A stretch of 64,000 nt of DNA from Flavobacteriaceae bacterium (lineage in GTDB: Bacteria > Bacteroidota > Bacteroidia > Flavobacteriales > Flavobacteriaceae). This document shows positions 24,158-33,557 of the stretch, in pieces. The stretch covers positions 62,001 to 126,000 of the forward strand of contig JABHSQ010000005.1 in assembly GCA_018669795.1 (NCBI GenBank), given 5' to 3'. Made by a program: the position numbers and the translations under genes. The notes under the pieces are model-generated. The model made no database searches, had not been told where the DNA came from, and saw only the letters and a program-made list of their open reading frames with translations. Numbering within the stretch: position 1 is the first letter of the stretch; the number at the start of each line of letters is the position of its first letter.

Positions 24158-25516
24158 TTAGTAAGTATCCTTCATCCATTGAAAAGGCTTCCTTTTTACC
24201 CAATCTCCTCGGGTAAAATCTGGAAAATCTTGCGGCTCTCCATTATTTGCAATCGATATTTCTGACAGCGGAGTAATGGCACTCCAAGCTGCAGCATCGT
24301 ATGCATCAAGAGGAGGTGCTATATTTTGTTTTGCAGACTCTACAAAGGCATTAATCACAAAAAAGTCCATTCCTCCATGACCAGCACCTTCGGCATGCGT
24401 TCCAAATTTTTTCCAAAGTGGATGGTCATATGCTTCTAACCATTTAGTTGCATCATCCCATCGGTGTGGTTTTTCAGCTTCCCCTTCAATATAAATTCGA
24501 TTGCCATCTACTTCCCATAGACCTTCACTTCCTTGAACTCTAAAACCAAGTGAGTAGGGACGGGGGGAGTTGCAATCGTGCGTTACAATAATAGTTTCCC
24601 CATTAGCAGTATCAATTGTTGAGGTAATGATATCTCCTTGTTTAAATTTAAGTTTTGTATTGGGATGGTCTTTTCCGCCAACATCTTTAATGTATTTATT
24701 CAACCCAACACCTTTGGTCGCATGAGAAGTCATCGATACAAAACGGTTACCTCTATTAATATCAGACATCACCGCAATAGGCCCAATTCCATGAGTAGGA
24801 TACACGTCGGCATTTCGTAAAAGAGAATGTTGGGTACGCCAAGCAGATTCCGATATTCCTTTTTCACCAAATTCAGCTCCTTTTCCATAAGCTGTTTTAC
24901 CGTCATTAAATTTTACAAATCTTAAGTCATGTTGATACCCACATCTAAAATGTAGTAATTCCCCATATACATTTTGTTTTACCATATTCAATACCGCTAA
25001 AATATCCCTTCGGTAGCATACATTTTCCAAAATCATTAAATGAGAACCTGTCTCTTCATGGACATTTACAAGGTCCCAGCATTCTTCCATAGTATTGGCA
25101 GCAGATACTTCCAATCCCGTATACTTTCCTGCTTTCATAGAATCCTTAGCCATTTTTGTATGCCATAACCAAGGAGTTGAAATGATGACAGCATCAATGT
25201 CTTTAAGTGCTAAAAGATTTCTATAATCATAATCGTATTTTCCAAAAATAGCTGCTTTTTTTTGTCCTTTTCCTGTAATTAAATCTTGAGCAATAGAAAT
25301 TCTTTTTGGATCGATATCACAAATCGCAATAATGTTACAATCATCTCTAGATAATAAATTATTTAAGTGATTGGTACCTCTTAGACCAACACCGATGAGT
25401 CCAATATTTAATTTTTCTTTTTTGGCATTCGTAGTTCCAAATGTTAACTGTGGCGCTAAAGCAATTCCTACTCCTAAAGCAGCAGTTTTCTTTACAAAAT
25501 TTCTTCGTGTACTCAT
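24158..25516 (-). CDS. GH109-family glycosidase (Gfo/Idh/MocA fold)
   Basis: The 452-residue precursor starts with a twin-arginine signal (STRRNFVKKTAALGVGIALAP). An NAD-binding Rossmann domain (LNIGLIGVGLRGTNHL, about 36-51, then ICDID) and a Gfo/Idh/MocA C-terminal domain follow. WLWHTKMAKDSMKAGKYTGLEV, the VYPTHGIGPIAVMSDINRGNRFVSM segment near 235-259 and the GAGHGGMDFFVINAFVE segment match GH109 alpha-N-acetylgalactosaminidases, which use NAD in an elimination-addition mechanism. Export by Tat fits folding around NAD. It is the first gene of the operon with the kinase and nucleotidyltransferase. Confidence 0.85.
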   Translation of the reverse strand: MSTRRNFVKKTAALGVGIALAPQLTFGTTNAKKEKLNIGLIGVGLRGTNHLNNLLSRDDCNIIAICDIDPKRISIAQDLITGKGQKKAAIFGKYDYDYRNLLALKDIDAVIISTPWLWHTKMAKDSMKAGKYTGLEVSAANTMEECWDLVNVHEETGSHLMILENVCYRRDILAVLNMVKQNVYGELLHFRCGYQHDLRFVKFNDGKTAYGKGAEFGEKGISESAWRTQHSLLRNADVYPTHGIGPIAVMSDINRGNRFVSMTSHATKGVGLNKYIKDVGGKDHPNTKLKFKQGDIITSTIDTANGETIIVTHDCNSPRPYSLGFRVQGSEGLWEVDGNRIYIEGEAEKPHRWDDATKWLEAYDHPLWKKFGTHAEGAGHGGMDFFVINAFVESAKQNIAPPLDAYDAAAWSAITPLSEISIANNGEPQDFPDFTRGDWVKRKPFQWMKDTY

Positions 25517-25883
25517 CGTTTGTAGTTTTTGTTTTTATGAAAGTTCACATTGATAAATTTAAAATAATTATAACAAAATAGTAAGTTTTAAAGTTAAAAT
25601 ATGACTAAGTAAAGTCAAGCGAAGTATTTCAGTTCCTCTTCAGTTATTGTTGCATTTTGTGAAGTTAAATAAAATAAGCTTATTTATAGCTACGCAAGTC
25701 TTTTTATCACAAAATATAATCAAACAATACAAGGCTTTTTCTGATCGATAATGTTTATTTTGCCACTAATAATTTTAATAAAAAATAGATACGTAACTTA
25801 AATTGTTTTTGGATATAATGTTTAAATAGCTATTTGCTAAAATCATTACATTTGTAACCGTTTAAAAATAAATTATAAATAAC
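25517..25883. other. 367-bp divergent intergenic region
   Basis: No open frame of note is found between the GH109-like gene (minus) and fhs (plus). It must hold both promoters. The fhs -7 box is at 25847-25854. A perfect 14-base palindrome AAATAAGCTTATTT lies at 25672-25685 and could be a regulator site for the sugar operon, although short AT-rich palindromes are expected by chance. Confidence 0.4.
25847..25854 (+). promoter_or_regulatory. Promoter -7 box of fhs
   Basis: TACATTTG matches TAnnTTTG exactly and lies 30 bp before the fhs ATG at 25884. A well-spaced -33 TTTG was not found, so the assignment rests on the -7 box. Confidence 0.4.
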
Positions 25884-27575
25884 ATGAGTGTACCAGAAAA
25901 AAAATTTTTGTCAGATATAGAAATTTCACAGGCTAATTCTATGGAACATATTAGAGATATAGCTAGTAAACTTCATATCACTGAAGACGATTTAGAAATG
26001 TATGGTAAGTATAAAGCAAAGCTTCCTATAAAGTTAATAGATGAAGCTAAAGTTGCAAAAAGTAATTTAATTTTGGTTACCGCTTTAACACCTACTCCTG
26101 CAGGAGAAGGTAAAACAACAGTTTCTATAGGATTAACAGAAGGCTTAAATAAAATAGGAAAAAAAGCAATTGTGGTTTTAAGAGAACCTTCTTTGGGCCC
26201 TGTATTTGGGATTAAAGGTGGTGCAGCTGGAGGTGGGTACTCTCAAGTAGTACCAATGGAAGATATTAATCTTCATTTTACGGGAGATTTTTCAGCTATT
26301 GAAAAAGCTAATAATTTATTATCTGCACTGCTTGATAATAACCTTCAATCTCGAACTAGAAGTTTAGGAATAGATCCTAGAACCATTGCTTGGAAACGCG
26401 TAATGGATATGAATGATAGGGCTTTACGTGATATAACAATTGGCTTGGGTGGTACTGCTAATGGTATTCCAAGACAGGATGGGTTTAATATTACTCCAGC
26501 TTCTGAAGTGATGGCAATACTTTGTATGGCAAAAGATTTTTCAGATTTAAAAGATCGATTGGGTAATATTTATGTAGGCCAAACTTTTGACAGAAAGCCT
26601 GTTTATGCAAGAGATTTAAAAGCAGAAAATGCAATGGCTATTTTATTAAAAGATGCTATTAATCCTAATTTAGTTCAAACTTTAGAAGGAAACCCAGCGA
26701 TTATACATGGAGGTCCTTTTGCTAATATTGCCCAAGGAACCAATACTATTCTTGCCACTAAAATGGGAATGACCTTATCTGATTACGTGGTTACTGAAGC
26801 AGGGTTTGGAGCAGATTTAGGTGCTGAAAAATTCTTGGATATTAAATGTGTATCTGGAGGTTTAAAACCTAAAGCAGTGTTATTAGTTGCTACAATTAGA
26901 GCATTACGTTATCATGGAGGTGCAACCAAAGAACAGTACAATGATGCAAATGTATCGCGTGTTGAAAAAGGTTTTGTTAACCTTGAAAAACATATCGAGA
27001 ATATGAAGAAATTTGGATTAAATCCTGTAGTAGCTATTAACTCCTTTTTTACAGATAGTGATGAAGAAGTTGCTCTGGTTAAAGAGAAATGCAAGGCTAT
27101 GGGTGTAAACGCTATAGTTTCTAAAGGATTTGCTGATGGAGGAGTAGGAACCAAAGAATTAGCGACTGCTGTGGTAAATGAAATCGAAAACGGAAATAAT
27201 AACTTCAAACAATTATACGATTGGAATGCACCCGTAAAAGTAAAAATAGAAACTATTGCTAAAGAAATTTATGGGGCAGATGGAGTAGAATATTCTAAAA
27301 AAGCGTTAATACAACTTGATAAAATTGAAAATTTAGGATTGGATAAGTTAGCAATTTGTATGGCTAAAACACAAAAATCTTTTTCTGATAATGATAGGCT
27401 AACGGGGCGTCCAACAGGATTTAAGGTAACTGTAAGAGAATTTGAATTTGCATCAGGAGCAGGCTTTGTCATTCCAATATTAGGGAACATGATGCGCATG
27501 CCTGGATTACCTGCAATACCAGCATCTGAAGGAATGTCAATTGATAATAATGGGAAAATATCTGGCTTATCGTAA
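25884..27575 (+). CDS. fhs: Formate-tetrahydrofolate ligase
   Basis: The protein of 563 residues matches Fhs along its whole length. The ATP-binding loop is TPTPAGEGKTTVSIGL (about 68-83), followed by REPSLGPVFGIKGGAAGGGYSQVVPMEDINLHFTGD near 99-134, and the C-terminal PGLPAIPASEGMSID segment. It makes 10-formyl-THF from formate, THF and ATP, feeding purine synthesis. It is a cytosolic homotetramer in studied bacteria. The ATG at 25884 is supported by the N-terminal family start (DIEISQANSMEHI). It is a monocistronic plus-strand gene with its own promoter. Confidence 0.97.
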   Translation: MSVPEKKFLSDIEISQANSMEHIRDIASKLHITEDDLEMYGKYKAKLPIKLIDEAKVAKSNLILVTALTPTPAGEGKTTVSIGLTEGLNKIGKKAIVVLREPSLGPVFGIKGGAAGGGYSQVVPMEDINLHFTGDFSAIEKANNLLSALLDNNLQSRTRSLGIDPRTIAWKRVMDMNDRALRDITIGLGGTANGIPRQDGFNITPASEVMAILCMAKDFSDLKDRLGNIYVGQTFDRKPVYARDLKAENAMAILLKDAINPNLVQTLEGNPAIIHGGPFANIAQGTNTILATKMGMTLSDYVVTEAGFGADLGAEKFLDIKCVSGGLKPKAVLLVATIRALRYHGGATKEQYNDANVSRVEKGFVNLEKHIENMKKFGLNPVVAINSFFTDSDEEVALVKEKCKAMGVNAIVSKGFADGGVGTKELATAVVNEIENGNNNFKQLYDWNAPVKVKIETIAKEIYGADGVEYSKKALIQLDKIENLGLDKLAICMAKTQKSFSDNDRLTGRPTGFKVTVREFEFASGAGFVIPILGNMMRMPGLPAIPASEGMSIDNNGKISGLS

Positions 27576-27713
27576 AATTAAATTTCACCAATAAAAACAC
27601 AAAATACTATTCAGTAATTTCTGTAACTTTTCTATTGATTTAATTTTGTTAATAAAATCACTATAATTAATAATAAACAACGCTTTTAAATAATAAATGA
27701 ACATAACATTTGT

Positions 27714-27721
27714 TATTTTTG
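27714..27721 (+). promoter_or_regulatory. Promoter -7 box of sucC
   Basis: TATTTTTG matches TAnnTTTG and sits 46 bp before the sucC ATG. This would leave a leader of about 40 bases containing a short GAACGATTCGGG inverted repeat. Confidence 0.4.
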
Positions 27722-27766
27722 CAACCTAAAAAATCAACTCCGAACGATTCGGGAAAATAGCATACT

Positions 27767-28957
27767 ATGAATTTACACGAATATCAAGGAAAAGAAATGT
27801 TAAACAGTTTTGGTGTTGAAATACAACGAGGAATTATTGCGCAAACTCCTGCTGAAGCTATAACTGCAGCTAAAAAATTAACAAAAGATACTGGTACTGG
27901 ATGGCACGTTATAAAAGCACAAATTCATGCTGGTGGTCGTGGAAAAGGTGGTGGTGTTAAACTAGCTAAAAACTTAGATGAGGTTTCTCAAATTGCAGGT
28001 GAAATAATTGGAATGCATTTAGTAACACCTCAAACGAATGCTGAAGGTAAATTAGTAAGTCAGGTGTTAGTTACTGAAGATGTTTATTATCCGGGTGAAT
28101 CTGAGCCAAGTGAATTTTACATTAGTGTTCTTATGAATAGAGCAACAGGTAGAAATATGATTATGTATTCTACAGAAGGAGGTATGGATATTGAAGCCGT
28201 TGCTGAAAATACACCACATCTTATTTTTAATGAAGAAATTGATCCTACTATGGGATTGCTTCCTTTTCAAGCAAGAAAAATTGCTTTCAATCTAGGTCTA
28301 AGTGGAAAGGCGTTTAAAGAAATGACAAAATTTGTATCTGCTCTTTATACGGCTTATGTAAAATCTGACTCTTCTTTATTTGAAATTAATCCTGTTTTAA
28401 AAACAAGTGATGATCGTGTTATTGCTGTAGATGCTAAAGTAACTATAGATGATAATGCATTGTTTCGTCATAAAGACTTCGAAGCTTTAAGAGATATAAG
28501 AGAAGAAAATCCAATTGAGGTAGAAGCGAAAGCTGTTGGATTAAGTTATGTAGATTTAGATGGCAATGTTGGTTGTATGGTAAATGGAGCTGGATTGGCA
28601 ATGGCTACTATGGATTTAATTAAGCAAGCTGGTGGAGAACCTGCTAACTTTTTAGATGTTGGAGGTACTGCTGATGCAGAACGTGTAGAAATTGCATTTA
28701 ATTTGATTTTAAAAGATCCAAGTGTAAAAGCAATATTAGTTAATATCTTTGGAGGTATCGTTCGTTGTGATCGAGTTGCACAAGGAATTATAGATGCTTA
28801 CAAAAGTATAGGTACTATTAATATACCAATCATTGTTCGTTTAGAAGGAACAAATGCAGATATTGCTAAAAAATTAATTGATGAAAGTGGATTAGACGTA
28901 CACAGTGTTATTGAATTTCAAGAAGCTGCAGATAAAGTTCAAGAAGTATTAGCATAG
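27767..28957 (+). CDS. sucC: Succinyl-CoA synthetase beta subunit (ADP-forming)
   Basis: The 396-residue protein opens MNLHEYQGKEMLNSFGVEIQ and has the ATP-grasp domain (KAQIHAGGRGKGGGVKLA, about 46-63). The ATP/CoA-ligase C-terminal domain has GNVGCMVNGAGLAMATMDLI near 265-284 and NIFGGIVRCDRVAQGI near 325-340. It forms succinate and ATP from succinyl-CoA together with SucD. As is common in this phylum, sucD is not adjacent. It is a TCA-cycle enzyme of the cytosol. The gene is followed by a strong terminator. Confidence 0.97.
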   Translation: MNLHEYQGKEMLNSFGVEIQRGIIAQTPAEAITAAKKLTKDTGTGWHVIKAQIHAGGRGKGGGVKLAKNLDEVSQIAGEIIGMHLVTPQTNAEGKLVSQVLVTEDVYYPGESEPSEFYISVLMNRATGRNMIMYSTEGGMDIEAVAENTPHLIFNEEIDPTMGLLPFQARKIAFNLGLSGKAFKEMTKFVSALYTAYVKSDSSLFEINPVLKTSDDRVIAVDAKVTIDDNALFRHKDFEALRDIREENPIEVEAKAVGLSYVDLDGNVGCMVNGAGLAMATMDLIKQAGGEPANFLDVGGTADAERVEIAFNLILKDPSVKAILVNIFGGIVRCDRVAQGIIDAYKSIGTINIPIIVRLEGTNADIAKKLIDESGLDVHSVIEFQEAADKVQEVLA

Positions 28958-28992
28958 TTTTAGTTGACTATATCATAAAATAATTTAGAAAG

Positions 28993-29026
28993 CCACGTAT
29001 TGCTATATCGGTACGTGGTTTTTTTT
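28993..29026 (+). terminator. Rho-independent terminator after sucC
   Basis: A seven-base stem CCACGTA...TACGTGG (28993-28999 and 29012-29018) with a 12-base loop is followed by eight T at 29019-29026. It lies 36 bp past the sucC stop and just before the convergent rluF gene ends at 29034. Confidence 0.8.
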
Positions 29027-29033
29027 ATAAAAA

Positions 29034-29780
29034 TTAGTTTTCTCTTTGTTTTTCTGAAATATTTAGAGAAGCTCCTAAGGAATTTTTTAAGTCTGTTAAT
29101 TCCTTTTCTGTTAAATCACGCCATTCACCAATTTCTAAATTATCCAAATGGATATTCATAATTCTTAAACGTTTCAAGCTAACTACTTCATATCCCAAAT
29201 GTTCACACATTCGGCGTATTTGACGGTTTAAACCTTGAATTAAAATAATTTTAAATACATAACGGCCTACTTTTTCGACAACACACTTTTTAGTAACAGT
29301 ATCTAAAATAGGAACTCCAGTACTCATTCTTTTTAAAAACTCATCTGTGATTCTGCGATCAACTTTAACGATGTATTCTTTTTCATGTTTATTTCCAGCT
29401 CTTAAAATTTTATTTACGATATCACCATCATTCGTCATTAACAATAAACCTTCACTGGGTTTGTCTAATCTCCCAATATGGAAAATACGTTCTTTATGCT
29501 TAATAAAGTCAACAACATTGCCTTCAATTCTTCTGTCTGTAGTACAAGTTATTCCAACAGGTTTGTTTAATGCGATGTAAACAAGCTCATCGTTTTTTGT
29601 AATAGGTTGGTAATTTATTTTAATGATGTCGTTAGGCATAGCACGATCTCCTAGCTTAGCAATTTCATCATTTACAGTAACAAGTCCTTGTTCTATATGC
29701 TTGTCTGCTTGTCGTCTAGAACAAAAACCGCTATCGCTAATTGCCTTATTTAATCTTTTAGAATCTAGATGATGAGCCAT
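29034..29780 (-). CDS. rluF: 23S rRNA pseudouridine synthase RluF
   Basis: The 248-residue protein has an N-terminal S4 RNA-binding domain ([22 protein letters not shown], about 9-30). The RsuA/RluB/E/F catalytic domain has [20 protein letters not shown], with catalytic Asp106, and [17 protein letters not shown] near 193-209. [18 protein letters not shown] is closer to RluF than to RsuA. RluF makes pseudouridine at 23S rRNA position 2604 (E. coli numbering). It lies 3 bp downstream of uvrB and is transcribed with it. Confidence 0.9.
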   Translation of the reverse strand: MAHHLDSKRLNKAISDSGFCSRRQADKHIEQGLVTVNDEIAKLGDRAMPNDIIKINYQPITKNDELVYIALNKPVGITCTTDRRIEGNVVDFIKHKERIFHIGRLDKPSEGLLLMTNDGDIVNKILRAGNKHEKEYIVKVDRRITDEFLKRMSTGVPILDTVTKKCVVEKVGRYVFKIILIQGLNRQIRRMCEHLGYEVVSLKRLRIMNIHLDNLEIGEWRDLTEKELTDLKNSLGASLNISEKQREN

Positions 29781-29783
29781 TCT

Positions 29784-31787
29784 TTATTTCTTTAATACTT
29801 CTAATTCTTTTTGGAAACGTTTAATGGCGTCTCTCATTTTTGCAGCAGCCATAAAATCTAATTCTTTTGCTGCTTTTTCCATAGCCTTCCTGGTAGCTCT
29901 AATTTTCTTTTCAAGCTGAGGTTTTGTCAAATATTCATTTTCAGCTTCTGCAGCTAAATTATCAAAATGATCAAAGGTATAAGCTTCTTTTTTTGATTTT
30001 GTTAATGCATTTTCTAATGATTTTTTAATCGCTGTAGGAGTAATATTATGCTCGGTATTATAAGCTATTTGTTTTTCACGACGGTAATCTGTTGCGTCCA
30101 TCGTAACTTGCATGCTTTTTGTGATCTTATCAGCATATAAAATAGCTTTTCCATTTAAATTACGAGCTGCCCTTCCAACCGTTTGTGTTAAAGATCTTGC
30201 TGAACGTAAAAAACCTTCTTTATCTGCATCTAAGATGGCTACTAAGGATACTTCGGGTAAATCTAATCCTTCTCTTAATAAATTAACGCCAACTAACACA
30301 TCAAATATACCCAAACGCAAGTCTTGCATAATTTCAACACGTTCTAGGGTATCTACATCACTATGTATATACCTACATCGGATATCAATTCTCGACATAT
30401 ATTTGGTGAGTTCTTCTGCCATTCTTTTTGTAAGGGTTGTAACCAAAACCCGTTCGTCCTTTTCAACCCTCAATTGAATTTGTTCTAATAAATCATCAAT
30501 CTGGTTCAAACTTGGACGAACTTCAATTGGTGGATCCAATAAACCTGTTGGTCGTATTATTTGTTCTACATAAACCCCTCCACTTTTCTCTAATTCATAA
30601 TCTGCAGGTGTTGCACTTATATAAATAACTTGCTTTTGCATGCTTACAAACTCATCAAACTTTAATGGGCGATTGTCCATTGCAGCAGGTAATCTAAAAC
30701 CATATTCGACCAAGTTTTCTTTTCTGGATCGATCTCCACCATACATCGCAGAAACTTGTGGAATGGAGACATGACTTTCGTCAACAATCATTAAATAATC
30801 GTCTGGAAAAAAGTCTAATAAACAGAATGGTCTTGTGCCAGGTAATCGCTTATCAAGATACCTCGAATAGTTTTCTATACCGCTACAATAGCCCAATTCC
30901 CGAATCATTTCTAAATCAAAATTGGTGCGTTCTTCTAATCTTTTTGCTTCTAGATGTTTGCCAATTTCTTTAAAATAAGCCAATTGTTTTGTTAAATCAT
31001 CTTGAATATCAATGATAGCTTCTTGTAATATATCTGGAGATGTTACAAACATATTAGCAGGGTAGATGTTTAGGGATTCATATTTTTCAATGACCTCATT
31101 GGTTTGAGCATCGAACACTTCAATTTCTTCAATTTCATCTCCAAAAAAATGAATTCTAAAAGCATCATCTGCATAACTTGGATACACATCCACGGTATCT
31201 CCTTTAATTCGAAAATTTCCATGTTGGAAATCAGCTTCCGTTCTAGAATAAAGACTTTGTACTAAGCTGTGTAGTAATTTAGTACGAGAAATAATTTGTC
31301 CTTTTTGAAGCTTTATAATATTTTTTTGAAATTCAGTTGGGTTCCCAATACCATACAAACACGAAACTGAAGCTACAACTATAACATCACGCCTTCCTGA
31401 AAGTAAGGAAGAAGTAGTACTCAACCGCATTTTTTCGATCTCTTCATTAATAGAGAGGTCTTTTTCAATATATAAGCCCGATGAAGGGATATAAGCTTCT
31501 GGTTGATAATAATCGTAATAGGACACAAAATACTCTACAGCATTTTCTGGAAAAAACAGTTTAAACTCAGAGTATAATTGTGCAGCTAATGTTTTATTAT
31601 GTGCTAGTATAAGCGTTGGTTTCTCAACTTGTTCAATAACATTTGCAACAGAAAAAGTTTTACCACTACCGGTTACCCCTAAAAGTGTTTGGTGCACTTC
31701 TCCAGAATTTATTCCTGCAATCAATTGCTTTATGGCTTTAGGTTGATCCCCAGTTGGTTTGAAATCGGAAACGATATTGAATTTCAT
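29784..31787 (-). CDS. uvrB: Excinuclease ABC subunit B
   Basis: The protein of 667 residues is a full-length UvrB. It has Walker A LLGVTGSGKTFSVANV (about 35-50), the beta-hairpin YYDYYQPEAYIPSSGLYIEKD near 92-112, the helicase motifs DESHVSIPQVSAMYGGDRSRK and REGLDLPEVSLVAILDADKEG, and the C-terminal UVR motif (QLEKKIRATRKAMEKAAKELDFMAAAKMRD). It loads at DNA lesions with UvrA and recruits UvrC in nucleotide excision repair. uvrA and uvrC are not in the window. It has its own likely promoter just upstream. Confidence 0.97.
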   Translation of the reverse strand: MKFNIVSDFKPTGDQPKAIKQLIAGINSGEVHQTLLGVTGSGKTFSVANVIEQVEKPTLILAHNKTLAAQLYSEFKLFFPENAVEYFVSYYDYYQPEAYIPSSGLYIEKDLSINEEIEKMRLSTTSSLLSGRRDVIVVASVSCLYGIGNPTEFQKNIIKLQKGQIISRTKLLHSLVQSLYSRTEADFQHGNFRIKGDTVDVYPSYADDAFRIHFFGDEIEEIEVFDAQTNEVIEKYESLNIYPANMFVTSPDILQEAIIDIQDDLTKQLAYFKEIGKHLEAKRLEERTNFDLEMIRELGYCSGIENYSRYLDKRLPGTRPFCLLDFFPDDYLMIVDESHVSIPQVSAMYGGDRSRKENLVEYGFRLPAAMDNRPLKFDEFVSMQKQVIYISATPADYELEKSGGVYVEQIIRPTGLLDPPIEVRPSLNQIDDLLEQIQLRVEKDERVLVTTLTKRMAEELTKYMSRIDIRCRYIHSDVDTLERVEIMQDLRLGIFDVLVGVNLLREGLDLPEVSLVAILDADKEGFLRSARSLTQTVGRAARNLNGKAILYADKITKSMQVTMDATDYRREKQIAYNTEHNITPTAIKKSLENALTKSKKEAYTFDHFDNLAAEAENEYLTKPQLEKKIRATRKAMEKAAKELDFMAAAKMRDAIKRFQKELEVLKK

Positions 31788-31806
31788 AGAAAATGCTAAT
31801 AAATTA

Positions 31807-31814
31807 CAAAACTA
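31807..31814 (-). promoter_or_regulatory. Promoter -7 box of uvrB
   Basis: On the minus strand TAGTTTTG matches TAnnTTTG, 19 bp before the uvrB ATG at 31787. No SOS-type operator is apparent around it. Confidence 0.35.
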
Positions 31815-31857
31815 CGGAATTGGTATTCTATAAATATATATTTATCAGAAACAATTT

Positions 31858-32916
31858 TTATGCTTTATGCTCCTTATTAAAGTATACCAAATAATAATAC
31901 ATTTGCTTTTCTTCATCCCAACCTTTTTCTACAAATTTATCTGCGCTATCTGAATTTATAAAATCTAATTTTATTTGAATATTGGTATCTAAATTAATTA
32001 TATTTTTAATCTTTTTACGTGCAGCAGTTACCGCAGTATTTGCAATGGGAAATTCCGTCAAGTCTTCTATTTTATATTTTGGTGCTTGTTCCGTTTTATA
32101 ATGTTTAAATTCTGGCACCAAGTCTGGGTTGTTAATTACTTCATTGATAAAGTGAGACTCTTCAAAAGCATCATTTTTCGCAAAATGATTTACTGCACGA
32201 TTCATAAAAAGCACTTCTTCTTTTTTATCTTCAGCTGGAAGTACTACATCCTTAGCAAAATCCTGACAAAATTTTAAATATTTTTTGGTGTGAAAGTTAT
32301 CATCTTCTAAGGCATTAACTCCTAAAAAGGATTCCAACCAATACCGAGTATCATAACGATTGCTATCTACCGATAAAATTTTGTACCCGTCTTCCTTTTT
32401 TACATTAAATATTAAACAGCCTTTATCCAGCTTATTAAGATTGACACCGTGTTCAAGTTTTGCATTTAACTGACTTTCTTTTTCTGAAAACTGAAGAAAA
32501 TCTTGTTTAATTTCTGATTTAAAAATTCCGATGGCATCCACTTTTTCATTATCAATTTGAACATTCTCAAAGTGAACGATATAAACTTCACCAGCTTTGA
32601 TATGAGGATGAAGTGATTGATCATATAAATATTTGGTAATTAGTTTGCTTTGCTCATGGATACTATTTGGTGCATCAAATATTTTAGAAGAAATTGAAAA
32701 TAATTCGTGAAACTCTAAATCAGATTCGTGTGTAAATTGAAAATAATTTTCTTCTTTTTCTCTAAATGGTTTCAGAAAATATTCTTTTAATAAAGGAGTT
32801 AATTCATCATCTGCTTTATAAATATCGTCAGAAATAAAAATAGGTTCATTATTAATTTTATTTCCAACTCTATGGATAGACAAGGAGTTAATGTGTGCGC
32901 CAAATAAGTTGATCAT
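31858..32916 (-). CDS. Nucleoid-associated protein, NdpA/YejK-like
   Basis: This 352-residue protein belongs to the nucleoid-associated NA37/YejK family. It begins MINLFGAHINSLSIHRVGNK, has the mid-segment KAGEVYIVHFENVQID and the conserved AIGIFKSEIKQDFLQF near 127-142, followed by DKGCLIFNVKKEDGYKILSVDSNRYDTRYW near 158-187. E. coli YejK binds DNA and topoisomerases. In Bacteroidetes the role is inferred only. It is cytosolic with no membrane segment. It stands 39 bp downstream of the pRiA4b ORF-3-like gene and may share its transcript. Confidence 0.82.
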   Translation of the reverse strand: MINLFGAHINSLSIHRVGNKINNEPIFISDDIYKADDELTPLLKEYFLKPFREKEENYFQFTHESDLEFHELFSISSKIFDAPNSIHEQSKLITKYLYDQSLHPHIKAGEVYIVHFENVQIDNEKVDAIGIFKSEIKQDFLQFSEKESQLNAKLEHGVNLNKLDKGCLIFNVKKEDGYKILSVDSNRYDTRYWLESFLGVNALEDDNFHTKKYLKFCQDFAKDVVLPAEDKKEEVLFMNRAVNHFAKNDAFEESHFINEVINNPDLVPEFKHYKTEQAPKYKIEDLTEFPIANTAVTAARKKIKNIINLDTNIQIKLDFINSDSADKFVEKGWDEEKQMYYYLVYFNKEHKA

Positions 32917-32955
32917 TTAGTTTTTTTGGTATTTAAATAGTATTGTTTAGTGCTT

Positions 32956-33468
32956 CTAATTCCAATTTTCATTAAAATCTAAATCATCATAATCCTCAGA
33001 ATCTAAATCATCATCATAATCCTCATTATCATCGTCATCTCTTTCAGCTTTAAATTCTTTATCTGGAGCTTCATCTGGTATAATACCATGTGCAAACATT
33101 AAATTTGGGTATGTTTGTTCAGGATCGGCATCAGCAACATCAGCTAATTCTACCAAAAATGTCCACATACTTAAAAAATCATAAACGTATATAAGTCTTG
33201 GCTGTTCTTTATGAGTAACATCATCTAGTGATGTTTCATTCATAATTCGAATACTGTCCATTCCTTCACTTAAATCAAATAAAGCAATTTCTTCACCTTG
33301 TTCCCATTGCTCATTACTAACATAAAAAGAAGCCATTTCGTTTCCTTCAAAACCAAAAGCTTGGGTAATGCTATTATGAAATTCTTCTAAGGTATTTTCT
33401 GAATTAATTTCAATATCTCGAAAAACATCTTCTTTTGCATCCAATATAACTCTAAAACGGTATATCAT
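32956..33468 (-). CDS. pRiA4b ORF-3 family protein
   Basis: From ATG 33468 the protein has 170 residues and begins MIYRFRVILDAKEDVFRDIE, the canonical start of the pRiA4b ORF-3-like domain. It includes TLEEFHNSITQAFGFEG and RLIYVYDFLSMWTFLVEL. The C-terminal 35 residues are almost wholly Asp/Glu/Tyr (a low-complexity acidic tail, DDDDNEDYDDDLDSEDYDD). A longer frame to 33489 exists, but that ATG falls inside a TATATTTG promoter box, so 33468 is preferred. Function is unknown. The family is often found on mobile elements but is chromosomal and conserved in flavobacteria. Confidence 0.82.
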   Translation of the reverse strand: MIYRFRVILDAKEDVFRDIEINSENTLEEFHNSITQAFGFEGNEMASFYVSNEQWEQGEEIALFDLSEGMDSIRIMNETSLDDVTHKEQPRLIYVYDFLSMWTFLVELADVADADPEQTYPNLMFAHGIIPDEAPDKEFKAERDDDDNEDYDDDLDSEDYDDLDFNENWN

Positions 33469-33486
33469 AAAATATAAATTATTTGG

Positions 33487-33494
33487 CAAATATA
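33487..33494 (-). promoter_or_regulatory. Promoter -7 box of the pRiA4b ORF-3 gene
   Basis: On the minus strand TATATTTG matches TAnnTTTG, with a TTG about 21 bp further upstream. The expected transcription start lies near 33480, downstream of the ATG at 33489 and upstream of the one at 33468, which decides the translation start. Confidence 0.5.
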
Positions 33495-33557
33495 GTTAAA
33501 TCAATTCCCTTGAAGCAAGCAGAAGTGTCATGAATAATGAATATTTTTTTTAGGCTT

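Noticed and set aside
22173-25516. Firm assignment of the sugar operon to N-acetylgalactosamine
   Set aside because: Only the GH109 family similarity points to GalNAc. The kinase and nucleotidyltransferase sequences do not fix the sugar, so it stays a hypothesis.
25672-25685. AAATAAGCTTATTT palindrome as a defined operator
   Set aside because: It is a perfect 14-base palindrome, but composed mostly of A/T in AT-rich DNA and with no second copy nearby. Chance is likely.
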